Shown: positions 55,773 to 64,000 of the stretch, in pieces
How positions within the stretch are numbered: the stretch's first letter is position 1
Layout of the letters: the number at the start of each line of letters is the position of its first letter
Assembly (NCBI RefSeq): GCF_000143535.2
Contig: NC_037316.1
Span: 558,001 to 622,000, forward strand
Length of the DNA stretch: 64,000 bases
Source of the DNA: Botrytis cinerea B05.10
Lineage: Eukaryota > Ascomycota > Leotiomycetes > Helotiales > Sclerotiniaceae
Direction of reading: 5' to 3'
Position numbers and translations under genes: made by a program
The notes under the pieces: generated by a model
Told to the model about the DNA's origin: nothing
The model's input: the letters and a program-made list of their open reading frames with translations, nothing else
Database searches by the model: none

Positions 55773-56852
55773 CTAGCAAACTCCAACCCAAAATCTCCGC
55801 TGCCACGGCCAAATCTCCTCTCTCGCTTTCCACTCCCTCATCGCCCCCGGCACTTTCTTCCACTCCCCACACCACCACTTCCAATCCTCCCTCGTCGGCA
55901 CACGATACTCCATTCTCCGCACCCCAGCATCTCGCGCAGATTTCTCCGCCCCCGAGTCATCCCCGCGCATCGCAATCTCATCTTCGTGCACAGCCCATAG
56001 ATACTCCCACTCGCCATACAGATATGGCTTCTTCTCTCCCGCGATCGCAATCGCATACTGGGCATCGAGCATTCCCAGAATCGTCCAGTCGTCTACGCGC
56101 TGGTTCGGGCCTTCGGATTGCAGAATGAGTGTTTGGATCAGGTCGATGAAGGTGCGTGCGGCTTGCTCGTATGTTTTGCGGAGCTCGGGGCTGGGCTCCT
56201 GCGGCCTGCTGTTCGTGCAGGTGCGACGTCGATTCATGAGGTGGTTTGCGAGGAGGGTTTGGGTCTGCTGGAATCCTTGGTGGGGGTTTCGCCCTGTGTG
56301 AATGGGGTTGGGGTTGGGGGTTCTGGAGAGAGTCTTGTTGGGGGCTTTTTGAGAGGGAATGTGGATTTGGTTGGGTGTGGTGGTTGTTTCTCCGAATGCT
56401 TGGGCCCAGGTTGTGGACCAGCGAGTGGACCACCAGGTTGAGGATTGTGGTGCTTCGATGTTGGGTTGGGAAGTGGGTTCTTCTATTCTTGTTTGTGGGA
56501 TTTGGGGCGGCTTGGAAATAGGAGGAGGTTGTTCCTGGGTTCGTTGAGATTCTGAAAAGGGGGGCGGGGTGATACCCGTCTGGCTTTTCATGTCGGGAAA
56601 GTAGGCTTGGCTGGGTGGTGAGATGGTCACTTCTGATGTATGGGTCCATCTAGTAGAGGCTTGTGCAGTTTTGTTGCAAATATCATCGTTGGTGTCTTTG
56701 GGGTCATCGAGATGGAGATTCTCGAACTTGTCTGGTCCGGTAAGGTAAGAACTAGTTGAGTTGTACGGGGGAGGTCTTTCCTCAGACCAGTTAGGTTCTT
56801 CTACGTCTGCGGCATGAGTGTTGAGTGGTGAGTTTAATTCGGTGCTGAGCAT
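55773..56852 (-). CDS. Hypothetical protein, Pro-rich N-terminus and Trp-rich C-terminal domain
   Basis: Single exon of 359 residues from the ATG at 56852 (MLSTELNSPLNTH). The frame remains open to 57119, but that extension is AT-rich, hydrophobic and non-coding in flavour, so I chose the later ATG. Residues 1-230 are rich in Pro, Ser, Thr and Gln (for example ERPPPYNS and ISKPPQIPQT) and probably disordered. The last 120 residues look folded: a helical stretch around RKTYEQAARTFIDLIQTL, then GEWEYLWAVHEDE and a Trp/Arg/Glu-rich end. There is no signal peptide or known domain. I do not recognise the family. It is the first of several unrecognised minus-strand genes. Confidence 0.65.
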   Translation of the reverse strand: MLSTELNSPLNTHAADVEEPNWSEERPPPYNSTSSYLTGPDKFENLHLDDPKDTNDDICNKTAQASTRWTHTSEVTISPPSQAYFPDMKSQTGITPPPFSESQRTQEQPPPISKPPQIPQTRIEEPTSQPNIEAPQSSTWWSTRWSTTWAQAFGETTTTPNQIHIPSQKAPNKTLSRTPNPNPIHTGRNPHQGFQQTQTLLANHLMNRRRTCTNSRPQEPSPELRKTYEQAARTFIDLIQTLILQSEGPNQRVDDWTILGMLDAQYAIAIAGEKKPYLYGEWEYLWAVHEDEIAMRGDDSGAEKSARDAGVRRMEYRVPTREDWKWWCGEWKKVPGAMREWKAREEIWPWQRRFWVGVC

Positions 56853-57339
56853 TTTGAATGGTTGGTCTGTGTTTTGTATATTGATGAAAAGGGAGAGTAT
56901 GTCGTGTGCAACGATGAAAAGTTGTCGGCTTGTATAGATTGTAGATTGTCTCTTCAGGATTTGAGTAATGAAGACAGCGAAACTATATATTACCACACTG
57001 ATGAGTATCATGAATCCTCTTCCTTTGCTCTTTTTACATGACTGGATTTTTTTGGTGTCGACTATATGACTTATTCGAAACTTTCGAATTTGAGTCAAAA
57101 AATGCGGTAGAATAATCATTGAGAAATCAACGTCATGAATATTAACAAAACCGGCTCGGATAGAACAAAAGAATTAATAAATATAGAATTGCTACAAAAT
57201 ACAGAGAATATGAAACTTGCCTCTCAACATCAAATTCCCACCGAGCGCTATCAAGTAAACCACCCCCCCCCTTCGCTACCGTCCGAAACCAAAACATAAA
57301 ATATTCCCAACTTCAACCATCCATCTCAGCATTTCCCAA
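56853..57339. other. Spacer between two hypothetical minus-strand genes
   Basis: About 490 bp, AT-rich on the left and C-rich near 57240-57290 (CCACCCCCCCC). It should hold the promoter of the 359-residue gene. No further gene is seen. Confidence 0.5.
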
Positions 57340-58110
57340 CTAGTGAACCTCTTTTGCCCCGCTTCGCTCTAAGATTCGTCTCTTCCACCCCTGGTATAAT
57401 CCCACTTTGCTTGCTTCCGAAGGTCTAATATCTAACTCAAGTTTTTCTTCTGCGACACTCTCATTTATCTCCTTGGACTGCAGGTCGTGACAACCGTCCT
57501 CGTCTGTGTGGTCTTTTTCCACCGTGATGGTGTTCTCGGAGTAGTCGTGATTTTGCTCCGCACTAGCCCCGCGAGCTAGATTGGAATTAGATGCATTTTT
57601 GGGTGGAGATAAAGACCATTTAGAATCGGGAGCGAGAACTAGACGAGTAGGTTTGGGTTTGATTGCTGCTTCAGCTGCTGCTTTGATACAGGTGTTTGTT
57701 TTCTCCTCAGTTGTCGTCTTGGGTGGCTCTTTGGAGTGTCTGTTGGAGAAAATACGAATTTTGGGCTTGGGAGCACGAGCTCGAAAGAGATTGTTCGTGT
57801 GTATTGATGTCTTGTGTGAGACGTTATCAGATTTTTGCGTTCTCGATTTTCGAAGTCGGACAAGATGATGTTCGGGCAGATGCATCACTGGGAGACTTGA
57901 CATTCCATCTTGAAAGACATTGCCGATAGATATTGGGGAATCTGATGATACGCCTACTTTTTGTCGTATAGATTCTTCCGGTAGATGAATTGGAGATTTC
58001 TGCACTTGTTGCATAGGTCGAAAAGCGTGCTTTTGTTTGTGGTAAAGAAGCGCGGCTTTGTGAAGTTCAAGTTGATCGGGAGTTTTCGAGAGGCGTTTGG
58101 AGAAAAGCAT
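57340..58110 (-). CDS. Hypothetical basic protein
   Basis: Single exon, 256 residues from ATG at 58110 (MLFSKRLSKTPDQ). It is hydrophilic and rich in Lys, Ser, Glu and His, with a basic middle (ARAPKPKIRIFSNRHSKEPP) and an acidic stretch near residues 195-235. The C-terminus, GLYQGWKRRILERSGAKEVH, looks like a short amphipathic helix. No domain, signal peptide or membrane segment is visible. I do not recognise the family. Codon-consistent length and a clean start support a real gene, but disorder-rich composition limits certainty. Confidence 0.55.
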   Translation of the reverse strand: MLFSKRLSKTPDQLELHKAALLYHKQKHAFRPMQQVQKSPIHLPEESIRQKVGVSSDSPISIGNVFQDGMSSLPVMHLPEHHLVRLRKSRTQKSDNVSHKTSIHTNNLFRARAPKPKIRIFSNRHSKEPPKTTTEEKTNTCIKAAAEAAIKPKPTRLVLAPDSKWSLSPPKNASNSNLARGASAEQNHDYSENTITVEKDHTDEDGCHDLQSKEINESVAEEKLELDIRPSEASKVGLYQGWKRRILERSGAKEVH

Positions 58111-58729
58111 TCTCAGTACGAGAGGATGATTGACTAGACTAGGTCGTAGATGCTTTTGTAATAGAGAGATTATTTTGATATGGAATTTCGGAGGGATCTT
58201 TCTGATTTGCTTAGGGAAATGAAGTGAGAAATGAGATTGGTTCGAAAATGTATTCAGAAATATATGTAGTTCCTAAAACCATAATCTACTGACTCTATAG
58301 ACTATTTCGAATCATTGAAATACATCTAACAAGTAAATTTTCCGCTTGAAATTTGAAAGTAATAATGCACAGTCAGGGAAATTTGATTTTTTGAATCAAT
58401 ATGTAAAGATAAGAGAATGAAGTTGCAGTGAATACTTGTCCATAACCCGAGAATGAACCCGCTCACTCAACCCACAGTGAAAGAAAAAGGCATAATGATA
58501 CTTCATATGAATTTCAATAACCCCTTGAGCTGAATTTGCACGCGCTCCACGTACCTAGCACCTCCCTCCCCAAAAGTCCCAACCTCCCCAAAATTCACGC
58601 CTCAATTATCAAGCAAAATTTCTCACGCACAACTTACAGAAGTACGACAATCTCCTTTCCATAAGTTAGCAACGAAGGCTCTATTTAGATATAGAAAACA
58701 TACCTAAAATATCGCAGATTCTAAGTTCC
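58111..58729. other. Spacer, no supported gene
   Basis: About 620 bp upstream of the 256-residue frame. AT-rich to about 58430, then C-rich around 58550-58620. No gene is seen. Confidence 0.5.
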
Positions 58730-59086
58730 TTACTTTTGAGGTGCCTCAATTCCCAGCACACTTTTGATCTGTTGCATAGCTGTAGGAGGGGGAGAGGCAG
58801 TAGATAGATTTTCTTGGCTAGAAGAATCGAGAAGTTTTGGCTCTGCGGGTTCTCGTAGACCGAGACTGCTGAAGGAGGTATACTCTGGTTGCCGAGAAGC
58901 TCTTGGCTGTTTGTCACTATTTTTTGATTTCAAATCTGGTGATTGTATGTCGCTTTTTGTTTCCGTAGCTGAGTCTATGCCTCTTTGGGGGGTGGGAGAC
59001 GGAGCTGGGTTTGAGGATGTTGGTGGAGGAGTGTCTGGTAAGTGGATTTGGTGGTTCATGGGAGAATTTGTGGCTGGACTATGCAT
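58730..59086 (-). CDS. Hypothetical small Pro/Ser-rich protein
   Basis: Single-exon frame of 118 residues from ATG at 59086. The first 35 residues are Pro/Thr/Ser-rich (DTPPPTSSNPAPSPTPQ); the rest is polar, with Ser/Lys/Glu. It ends in a short segment reading AMQQIKSVLGIEAPQK. There is no domain or signal peptide. It lies in line with neighbouring minus-strand frames of similar character. It could be an orphan gene or a chance frame. Confidence 0.4.
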   Translation of the reverse strand: MHSPATNSPMNHQIHLPDTPPPTSSNPAPSPTPQRGIDSATETKSDIQSPDLKSKNSDKQPRASRQPEYTSFSSLGLREPAEPKLLDSSSQENLSTASPPPTAMQQIKSVLGIEAPQK

Positions 59087-59621
59087 AACTGAAATCGTAA
59101 GTTCTCGAGTAATGTATGGCTCACTGGTGCGTAGACAGACCGCATTACTTGAGAATATGTAGACAAAAAGTTTAGAAGCTTTTCTTGTCTTCAGTATTGC
59201 GCAGATATGTAGTACGACATGCCTGAAGAGTTATTTAAGGGTCAAAAATGGTCGAGCATACGAATGTGACGCCATGTCTGAATGGATCATTATTGGCATT
59301 CTTGTATTGAATAATAATTCTTAACCCACTTGGCTGTGAATGAATACTTCTTATCTACTTAAGCCATCAGACAAGAGTGAAAATTACTTAAATTCATGCC
59401 CAAATCTCGATGTCTTTGGGTTTACTAGATAAGCATCAACTCTATCTTTGTAAATAACATGCAACTTATATCTTAAGCAAGAGATAAAATTTGGACAGAG
59501 TATCTCGGTCTTGAATTATTCTCAATCTGCATGTGCCACACAGATTGACTACTACTTTCGAACCCGACTAGAACACAAACCCCAGACTTCTTCCCACAAA
59601 GTCTCGACAAAGCCATCGAAT
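59087..59621. other. Spacer, no supported gene
   Basis: About 535 bp of AT-rich sequence between two small hypothetical frames. Nothing else is visible. Confidence 0.5.
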
Positions 59622-59915
59622 CTAGCATGAATCTCTATGACACTGCTCGACATCATAGAACCAGAGGACAAACTCGTTGGAAGGTTGCCCCTTGCCCGTC
59701 AATAAATATTCCTTCCTGACGATCTCCACATCTTCCAATACCTTTCTCTCAATCCACTCCATACTAATCCCCATCTTTGCAGCCTTTTTCTGATAACGAC
59801 TCGTGAGGGCTCGTATCGCTTGAGAAAAGTTGTTTGAATTCGAGGCTATCGGGTTTGGGGCCGGGGCGATAGCTAAAGAAGTACGGCGCTTGGGTTCTGC
59901 GTTGCTGAGGAACAT
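59622..59915 (-). CDS. Hypothetical small helical protein
   Basis: Single-exon frame of 97 residues from ATG at 59915. After a Pro/Ala/Asn-rich start, residues 30-75 have the heptad-like character of helices (FSQAIRALTSRYQKKAAK, then MEWIERKVLEDVEIVRKEYL), and the protein ends with FVLWFYDVEQC. This composition is more protein-like than the shadow frames around it. It has no recognised family. Upstream sequence on the same strand also offers AG sites, so a further 5' exon is possible. Confidence 0.45.
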   Translation of the reverse strand: MFLSNAEPKRRTSLAIAPAPNPIASNSNNFSQAIRALTSRYQKKAAKMGISMEWIERKVLEDVEIVRKEYLLTGKGQPSNEFVLWFYDVEQCHRDSC

Positions 59916-60384
59916 GATTGCTGCTATGGAAACCTGGAAGTTTGACAGAGTGTTGTTTGCTCAAATTTACTTATTAGGTACTTGTGAAGAATATTTAAGC
60001 AATTTCATTGCATTGGAGAGTTCTCGTGCTATCTAGATCATAAAAGTGTAATATAAATTATGTGTTGCTCACTGCTATTCAGATATTGTCCATGGATAAG
60101 TTACAACAAAGAACTGTGCCAACCTCTACGTATTTTGGTATCATCAAGAAACAGTTCGAAAGCAAGCGAAAGTCTTAGAAAATCTATGTTCCCAGGCCGT
60201 GTCCAGGATTCTCAGGAGCCAGGACTACATCTTGGCAATCGGAAGCTCTCAATTTTTAATCAATCAGATCATTAAAACTGTTTTGAGATGTTAGATTTAA
60301 TCTAATTACTAGACTGCTTTCAGTCATCAAAAGCTTACACCAGTCTCAGTCCAAATGATGGAACGACTTGTCTCCATATTATTA
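59916..60384. other. Spacer, no supported gene
   Basis: About 470 bp; AT-rich with no convincing frame. Confidence 0.5.
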
Positions 60385-60990
60385 TTATGCGTGCCTCCAC
60401 CTAGCTCCAGCTTGCCACGCTTCATATCTGAGCTTGTCCAATTCAATCTGGTCCTTTCGAGCACCACAGAAATCGATGACAGCATTGTCATATGATTCGT
60501 CGAACCATTCCAAGCCTTCGAATTGATGTAACTTTGTGAGCTTGTAAGAAGTTCCATGAGTACTATCAAAGTCCTTCATCTGATTTCGAATCAACTGCTC
60601 AATTAGTTTATGCTTTGCATCCTGCAAGTCGTTCTTCGTCAATAAGGTCGCACAGGACAGAGGAATGGGTAGCGTCTTGTCATTGTCGTTGTTGTTGATA
60701 CGCGCGGAGAATTCTTGAAGCCTTATGACATACGGAGAATATGGAATGTTGTGGAGTTCTTTGAACTTCTTCTCATGGCTATACCATAATACTTCTTTAG
60801 CTAGAGCTGGCAGTGGAGGATTTTCTGAGCAAGCAGTTTGAATGGAAAGCGAAGATGTTATCACTAATGGAATTAGTGGGTCTTCGTCAGGTACCGAATC
60901 CTTCAATAGCATCAAATATTTCTCGGACGCTAACCAAGCCTCAGATGCGACCATGGAAACATTGCCTGGGACTGGATAGTTGGCATACAT
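60385..60990 (-). CDS. Hypothetical protein, 201 residues
   Basis: Single-exon frame from ATG at 60990 (MYANYPVPGNVSMVASEAW). Its composition is that of a folded, mixed alpha/beta or helical protein rather than low complexity: WLASEKYLMLLKD, LAKEVLWYSHEKKFKELH, KHKLIEQLIRNQMKDF, and an end rich in aromatic and acidic residues (FEGLEWFDESYDNAV). There is no signal peptide, membrane segment or known motif. I do not recognise the family. It lies 332 bp from the next minus-strand candidate. Confidence 0.5.
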   Translation of the reverse strand: MYANYPVPGNVSMVASEAWLASEKYLMLLKDSVPDEDPLIPLVITSSLSIQTACSENPPLPALAKEVLWYSHEKKFKELHNIPYSPYVIRLQEFSARINNNDNDKTLPIPLSCATLLTKNDLQDAKHKLIEQLIRNQMKDFDSTHGTSYKLTKLHQFEGLEWFDESYDNAVIDFCGARKDQIELDKLRYEAWQAGARWRHA

Positions 60991-61322
60991 TGGAAGGTTG
61001 AAATTTTTTGAGACAATGTAGTTTCATCAGCTAATGAGGATCTCCTTCAGGATATGGAGACCAAGGCGTCGGTACGAAAAACCGTGTAATGTGTATTTAC
61101 AATGTTGATATGTATTCAGTTGACTTAAAAAATTCTGGAACTTTGCAAGAGAATTTTGTTGAAGTTCAGGTGTGGGAAGAAAACACCTCCAAAGAGGATG
61201 TTTATACATAAAATTCGAAAACATAATATGATTCAAATATCGGGGGGAAACATGACTCCAAGAGAGGAAGATATGAATAATCGCTAGAATTATCATTGAG
61301 GCAAGATCTCTTCACCATATCA
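60991..61322. other. Spacer, no supported gene
   Basis: About 330 bp. A minus-strand frame at 61027-61296 overlaps it but has no coding character that I trust. Confidence 0.4.
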
Positions 61323-61745
61323 CTACTCTTCACAAGATTTGGGGTAATTTAAAGTTGTGGCTTCGTAGTATTGAACCGCATAGTCCCACGCATCAAAATA
61401 ATCAATGACATCCTTTTGCGATGGGTGTTTCCCACTATGAGCTTGCTGATAGACTCAAACAAAAAATGAAATTTCCTGTGTTACAATCGTTGAAATCTCG
61501 ATATTCTTCATGCTTTGGAGGTTGTAATCTCCCTCCGACTGGTCCATAACTCCGCAAGGGGCATCAAACCCCGATTTGATGAGATGTATCCGTACGGGCA
61601 ATGTATGATCCTGCATATGGTAAAGTTCATATAACCTCAGGCGATGTCTGAAAATGAGGATTTTGAGGCTATTATTGTAATGGGAAAATTTCATGCCCAG
61701 TCTCCACTTCAAATAATCCAGCGTAACACGATGCGGTGCAGACAT
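61323..61745 (-). CDS. Hypothetical protein, probably two exons
   Basis: Exon 1 (61485-61745) starts with MSAPHRVTLDYLKWRLGMK and is basic, with possible helices. Just downstream, a different frame gives the coding-like ending HPSQKDVIDYFDAWDYAV, then QYYEATTLNYPKSCEE and a stop at 61323. Joining them with GTAACA...CTATCAG keeps phase and gives 127 residues, but that intron is only 39 nt and has no clear branch site. Another donor within exon 1 is possible. I do not recognise the family. Like its neighbours, it may be lineage-restricted. Confidence 0.4.
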
Positions 61746-62860
61746 GGAATGAATACCATCGACGCTGGAGTATGGTGGAGGCGATTCTTCAATGTAGGGA
61801 CTGATCGAGTTTCCCTCTGAAGACGTTGCTATAGTCCTTTGCTGTGGACTTTGGTATTTTTAAAAAGCTGACGAATACAAAGAAACATAAATTTTAAAAA
61901 CTGCTGTTTCTGAAAGTCTTCCGAAGAAACCTAGAAGAAGTATTGTGATTTAATCGAAATGAGAAGAATTATGTGCATGAGTAGAGGAAGCAAAACTGCT
62001 TTGATAAGAACAGAAGAAGCTAAAAGATACAATTGAAGATTAATACAATATGTTCGCCAGCCTAATTCATATATGACCTGAAATGATGAATGTTTCAGGA
62101 CGGTAGATGTTCCGCAAACTACCGCGCGACGTGAGCACCACTTGATGTCTACCTCCAGTCATACAAAACAGTTTATGCAATCACTGCTTTGATAGACTCG
62201 GACAATAGATCAATGTTACAAGTACTAGTCATCAGACCAAGGGATCGATCACAAAGATAGTAACAGTACGATCACCGACTTTTGGCCCAACTGAAATAAC
62301 CACTTAGTTGTCATCGGCATTGGGCTTTGCAAGTTTTTGATGTATGGTTTTCAGCTTGGAGTTGTCAGGCCATGTTCTGCGAACACCAATATCATACTGA
62401 GCAGCGCAACAGCTCCCAGGCTGCGGAAAGAACGTTCCTGAGGGAGATCATCTCCACAACGAAGCCAAAAGGTAACATTGGTTCTTTTGAGACAAGGTGT
62501 GCCTACAAGCATCGGTTTGAATACCTATGATCTTAGGGTTATCAAAATGCTTTGGGCCAACATTTGGAAAATATACTCCACACATCGATAGGAACCATAT
62601 ATTTTGTGCTGATTTGAGCACAATATTGACTCTAGGTATTGCCATTACTACACGCGGAGATCCAGCAATGGGTGTACGGATTGACAGGACTCCTTAACTT
62701 CCATATTTTTGATTATTGCATTCTTCAATTGTTTGATATCAGAATCTATCTTTCCATTGTCCAGTCTAATGATCCATTCAGTTCCTAGTGTTTCATCAGT
62801 CCGTACACCTACTGGCTGGTGATCTCTTGTGTGACATGAAATAGATAGACTCGCATGCAA
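61746..62860. other. Mostly unassigned; weak minus-strand frame at its right end
   Basis: No supported gene. The minus-strand frame at 62648-62860 (70 codons, with TLGTEWIIRLDNGKIDSD and QLKNAIIKNMEVKE) has protein-like composition. It could be an exon of another unrecognised gene, but I cannot build a full model. Confidence 0.35.
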
Positions 62861-62990
62861 ATGTAGTCAATATTACGAAACTCAAGTTGGTGAAATCGGG
62901 TGAAAATTGATGTACCAATCAATAATCATAAAGTTTGATTCACGCTGAAGGAATGGCAGTTCATTTTAATCATCCATTCGAATTTCGCAA

Positions 62991-63012
62991 CTCACCGCCT
63001 CATAGCGGTGAG
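62991..63012. promoter_or_regulatory. Perfect inverted repeat upstream of ADE2
   Basis: CTCACCGC, six bases, GCGGTGAG: an 8-bp perfect inverted repeat whose right edge lies 102 bp before the ADE2 start codon. The core contains CCG-N8-CGG, the kind of paired CGG triplet bound by zinc-cluster dimers. Binding is an inference. Confidence 0.45.
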
Positions 63013-63114
63013 CAAATGTGGGATTTTCTGCAGGTAATATATATTACCCCAACCCAAATTTTTCTTCCTCTTCTCAATACCCCGCAATCATCAAACACCC
63101 CACCATTCGACATC

Positions 63115-64000
63115 ATGGAGAAAACTATAGGACTTCTGGGAGGAGGGCAATTGGGGCAAATGCTCTGCGAAGCTGCGAACCCTCTTGGTGTCAAGGTTAT
63201 TATTCTCGATGCACCAAACTCTCCAGCCAAGCAAGTCAATGCCAAGAATGACCATCTTGATGGCTCTTTCATTGACGCAGAAAAAATCCGCGAACTTGCA
63301 AAGAAAGTAGATGTTTTGACAGTGGAGATTGAGCATGTGGACACATACGTATTGGAAGAGCTCGCAAACTCTGGAGTGGAAGTGCAACCCAGTGGGTATT
63401 CATTTTGATATTCATTATGAATATGTTGATTCAAGCTTTGAAACAACACTAATATAACTTTAGGCTGGAAGACATTGCGAGTCATCCAGGACAAGTATTT
63501 ACAGAAGGAGCACCTCATTAAAGCCGGAGTACAGACTGCGACATCACAAGCGGTGGAGGCAGGAAATCTTGAGGAGTTCGGGCGCACACACGGGTACCCA
63601 TTCATGCTTAAGGCAAGGAAAGACGCCTATGATGGACGAGGTAATTGTCCTGTGAAGTCAGAATCCGATATCAAGAATGCACTTGAGGTATTGAAGGATC
63701 GATCATTATATGCCGAGAAATGGGCGAGCTTCAGAATGGAGCTTGCGGTAATGGTTGTGAAGACAGAAAATGAAGTTTCCAAAGATGGGGACTCTACGAT
63801 TGCATACCCGGTCGTTGAGACAATCCACGAAGATAGCATTTGCAAATTGGTTTATGCTCCAGCAAGAGGAATATCCAGTGAGCTCCAAAAGAAAGCACAA
63901 AACTTAGCTCGCAAGGCAGTGGGTAGCCTTTGGGGTAAAGGTGTTTTCGGAGTTGAACTATTTGTTATGGAAGATGGTGAAATACTGGTTAATGAGATTG
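63115..64000 (+). CDS. ADE2: Phosphoribosylaminoimidazole carboxylase (5' part, cut by window end)
   Basis: Converts AIR to CAIR in de novo purine synthesis. Exons seen: 63115-63391 and 63464 to the window edge; a 72-nt intron with donor GTGGGT and an AACTTTAG acceptor. The start ATG (gacatcATGgag) gives MEKTIGLLGGGQLGQML, the conserved start of the PurK-like half, with the GGGQLGQM nucleotide loop. The spliced frame continues through VQPSWKTLRVIQDKYLQK, LKARKDAYDGRGN (ATP-grasp), AEKWASFRMELAVMV and GVFGVELF. About 271 residues are visible. Fungal Ade2 is normally about 560-580 residues with a C-terminal PurE domain, so the second half lies beyond the window. The frame is open upstream of the ATG, but that part does not resemble the family. 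Confidence 0.95.

Noticed and set aside
56853..57119. N-terminal extension of the 359-residue hypothetical protein to the ATG at 57119
   Set aside because: The extension is AT-rich with a chance hydrophobic stretch, while MLSTELNS at 56852 gives a hydrophilic start consistent with the rest.
62935..63114. Extension of ADE2 upstream of the ATG at 63115
   Set aside because: The ATG at 63115 starts exactly at the conserved family N-terminus; the upstream part holds the inverted repeat and does not resemble Ade2.

Overview
The window looks like nuclear DNA from a filamentous ascomycete. Genes carry short introns (about 40 to 210 nt) with GT...AG ends and fungal-type CTAAC/CTAAT branch sites. The recognisable proteins (elongation factor 2, Csf1, NOG1, DDI1, RRP8, URA5, ADE2, a Zn(II)2Cys6 regulator, a DUF300 protein and a NIPA transporter) are a typical fungal set. 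Gene style and protein flavour suggest a helotialean fungus (Leotiomycetes, Botrytis/Sclerotinia-like). That placement is an inference from memory of these families, not a database result.

Layout. 1-2.3 kb: a possible small RS-rich protein and a tRNA-Lys(UUU). 3.3-6.1 kb (-): EF2, with tiny first and last exons. 7.5-17.4 kb (-): a very large Csf1/BLTP1-type bridge lipid-transfer protein. 18.0-20.3 kb (+): a seven-exon TMEM184/DUF300 membrane protein that shares an upstream region with CSF1. 20.3-29.8 kb: a gene-poor segment. Its only well-supported gene is an eight-exon LaeA-like SAM methyltransferase (22.65-24.20 kb, -), which has no long uninterrupted reading frame and had to be assembled exon by exon. 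The segment also holds uncertain coding-like debris and a G-rich microsatellite island.

29.8-39.8 kb is a compact housekeeping block: NOG1 (-) diverging from URA5 (+); URA5 converging with an AANAT-like acetyltransferase (-); DDI1 (+), whose start codon appears to be split by an intron, converging with RRP8 (-). 42.1-48.1 kb: a 1027-residue Zn(II)2Cys6 factor and a 469-residue protein of unknown function with an internally duplicated domain. 48.1-52.6 kb: a long microsatellite-dense intergenic stretch before the NIPA-type magnesium transporter gene. 55.8-61.8 kb: a run of minus-strand genes and candidates for proteins I do not recognise. 63.1 kb to the window end: the 5' part of ADE2, with a perfect inverted repeat about 100 bp upstream.

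How the genes fit together. EF2, NOG1, RRP8 and the tRNA serve ribosome assembly and translation. URA5 and ADE2 serve pyrimidine and purine nucleotide synthesis. CSF1, TMEM184 and NIPA are membrane or transport genes. I see no operon-like cluster, mobile element with intact coding capacity, or CRISPR array. The items most worth a second look are the hidden methyltransferase, the split DDI1 start codon, the duplicated-domain protein, the run of unrecognised genes, and the ADE2 upstream palindrome. I did not find a clearly new biological system.
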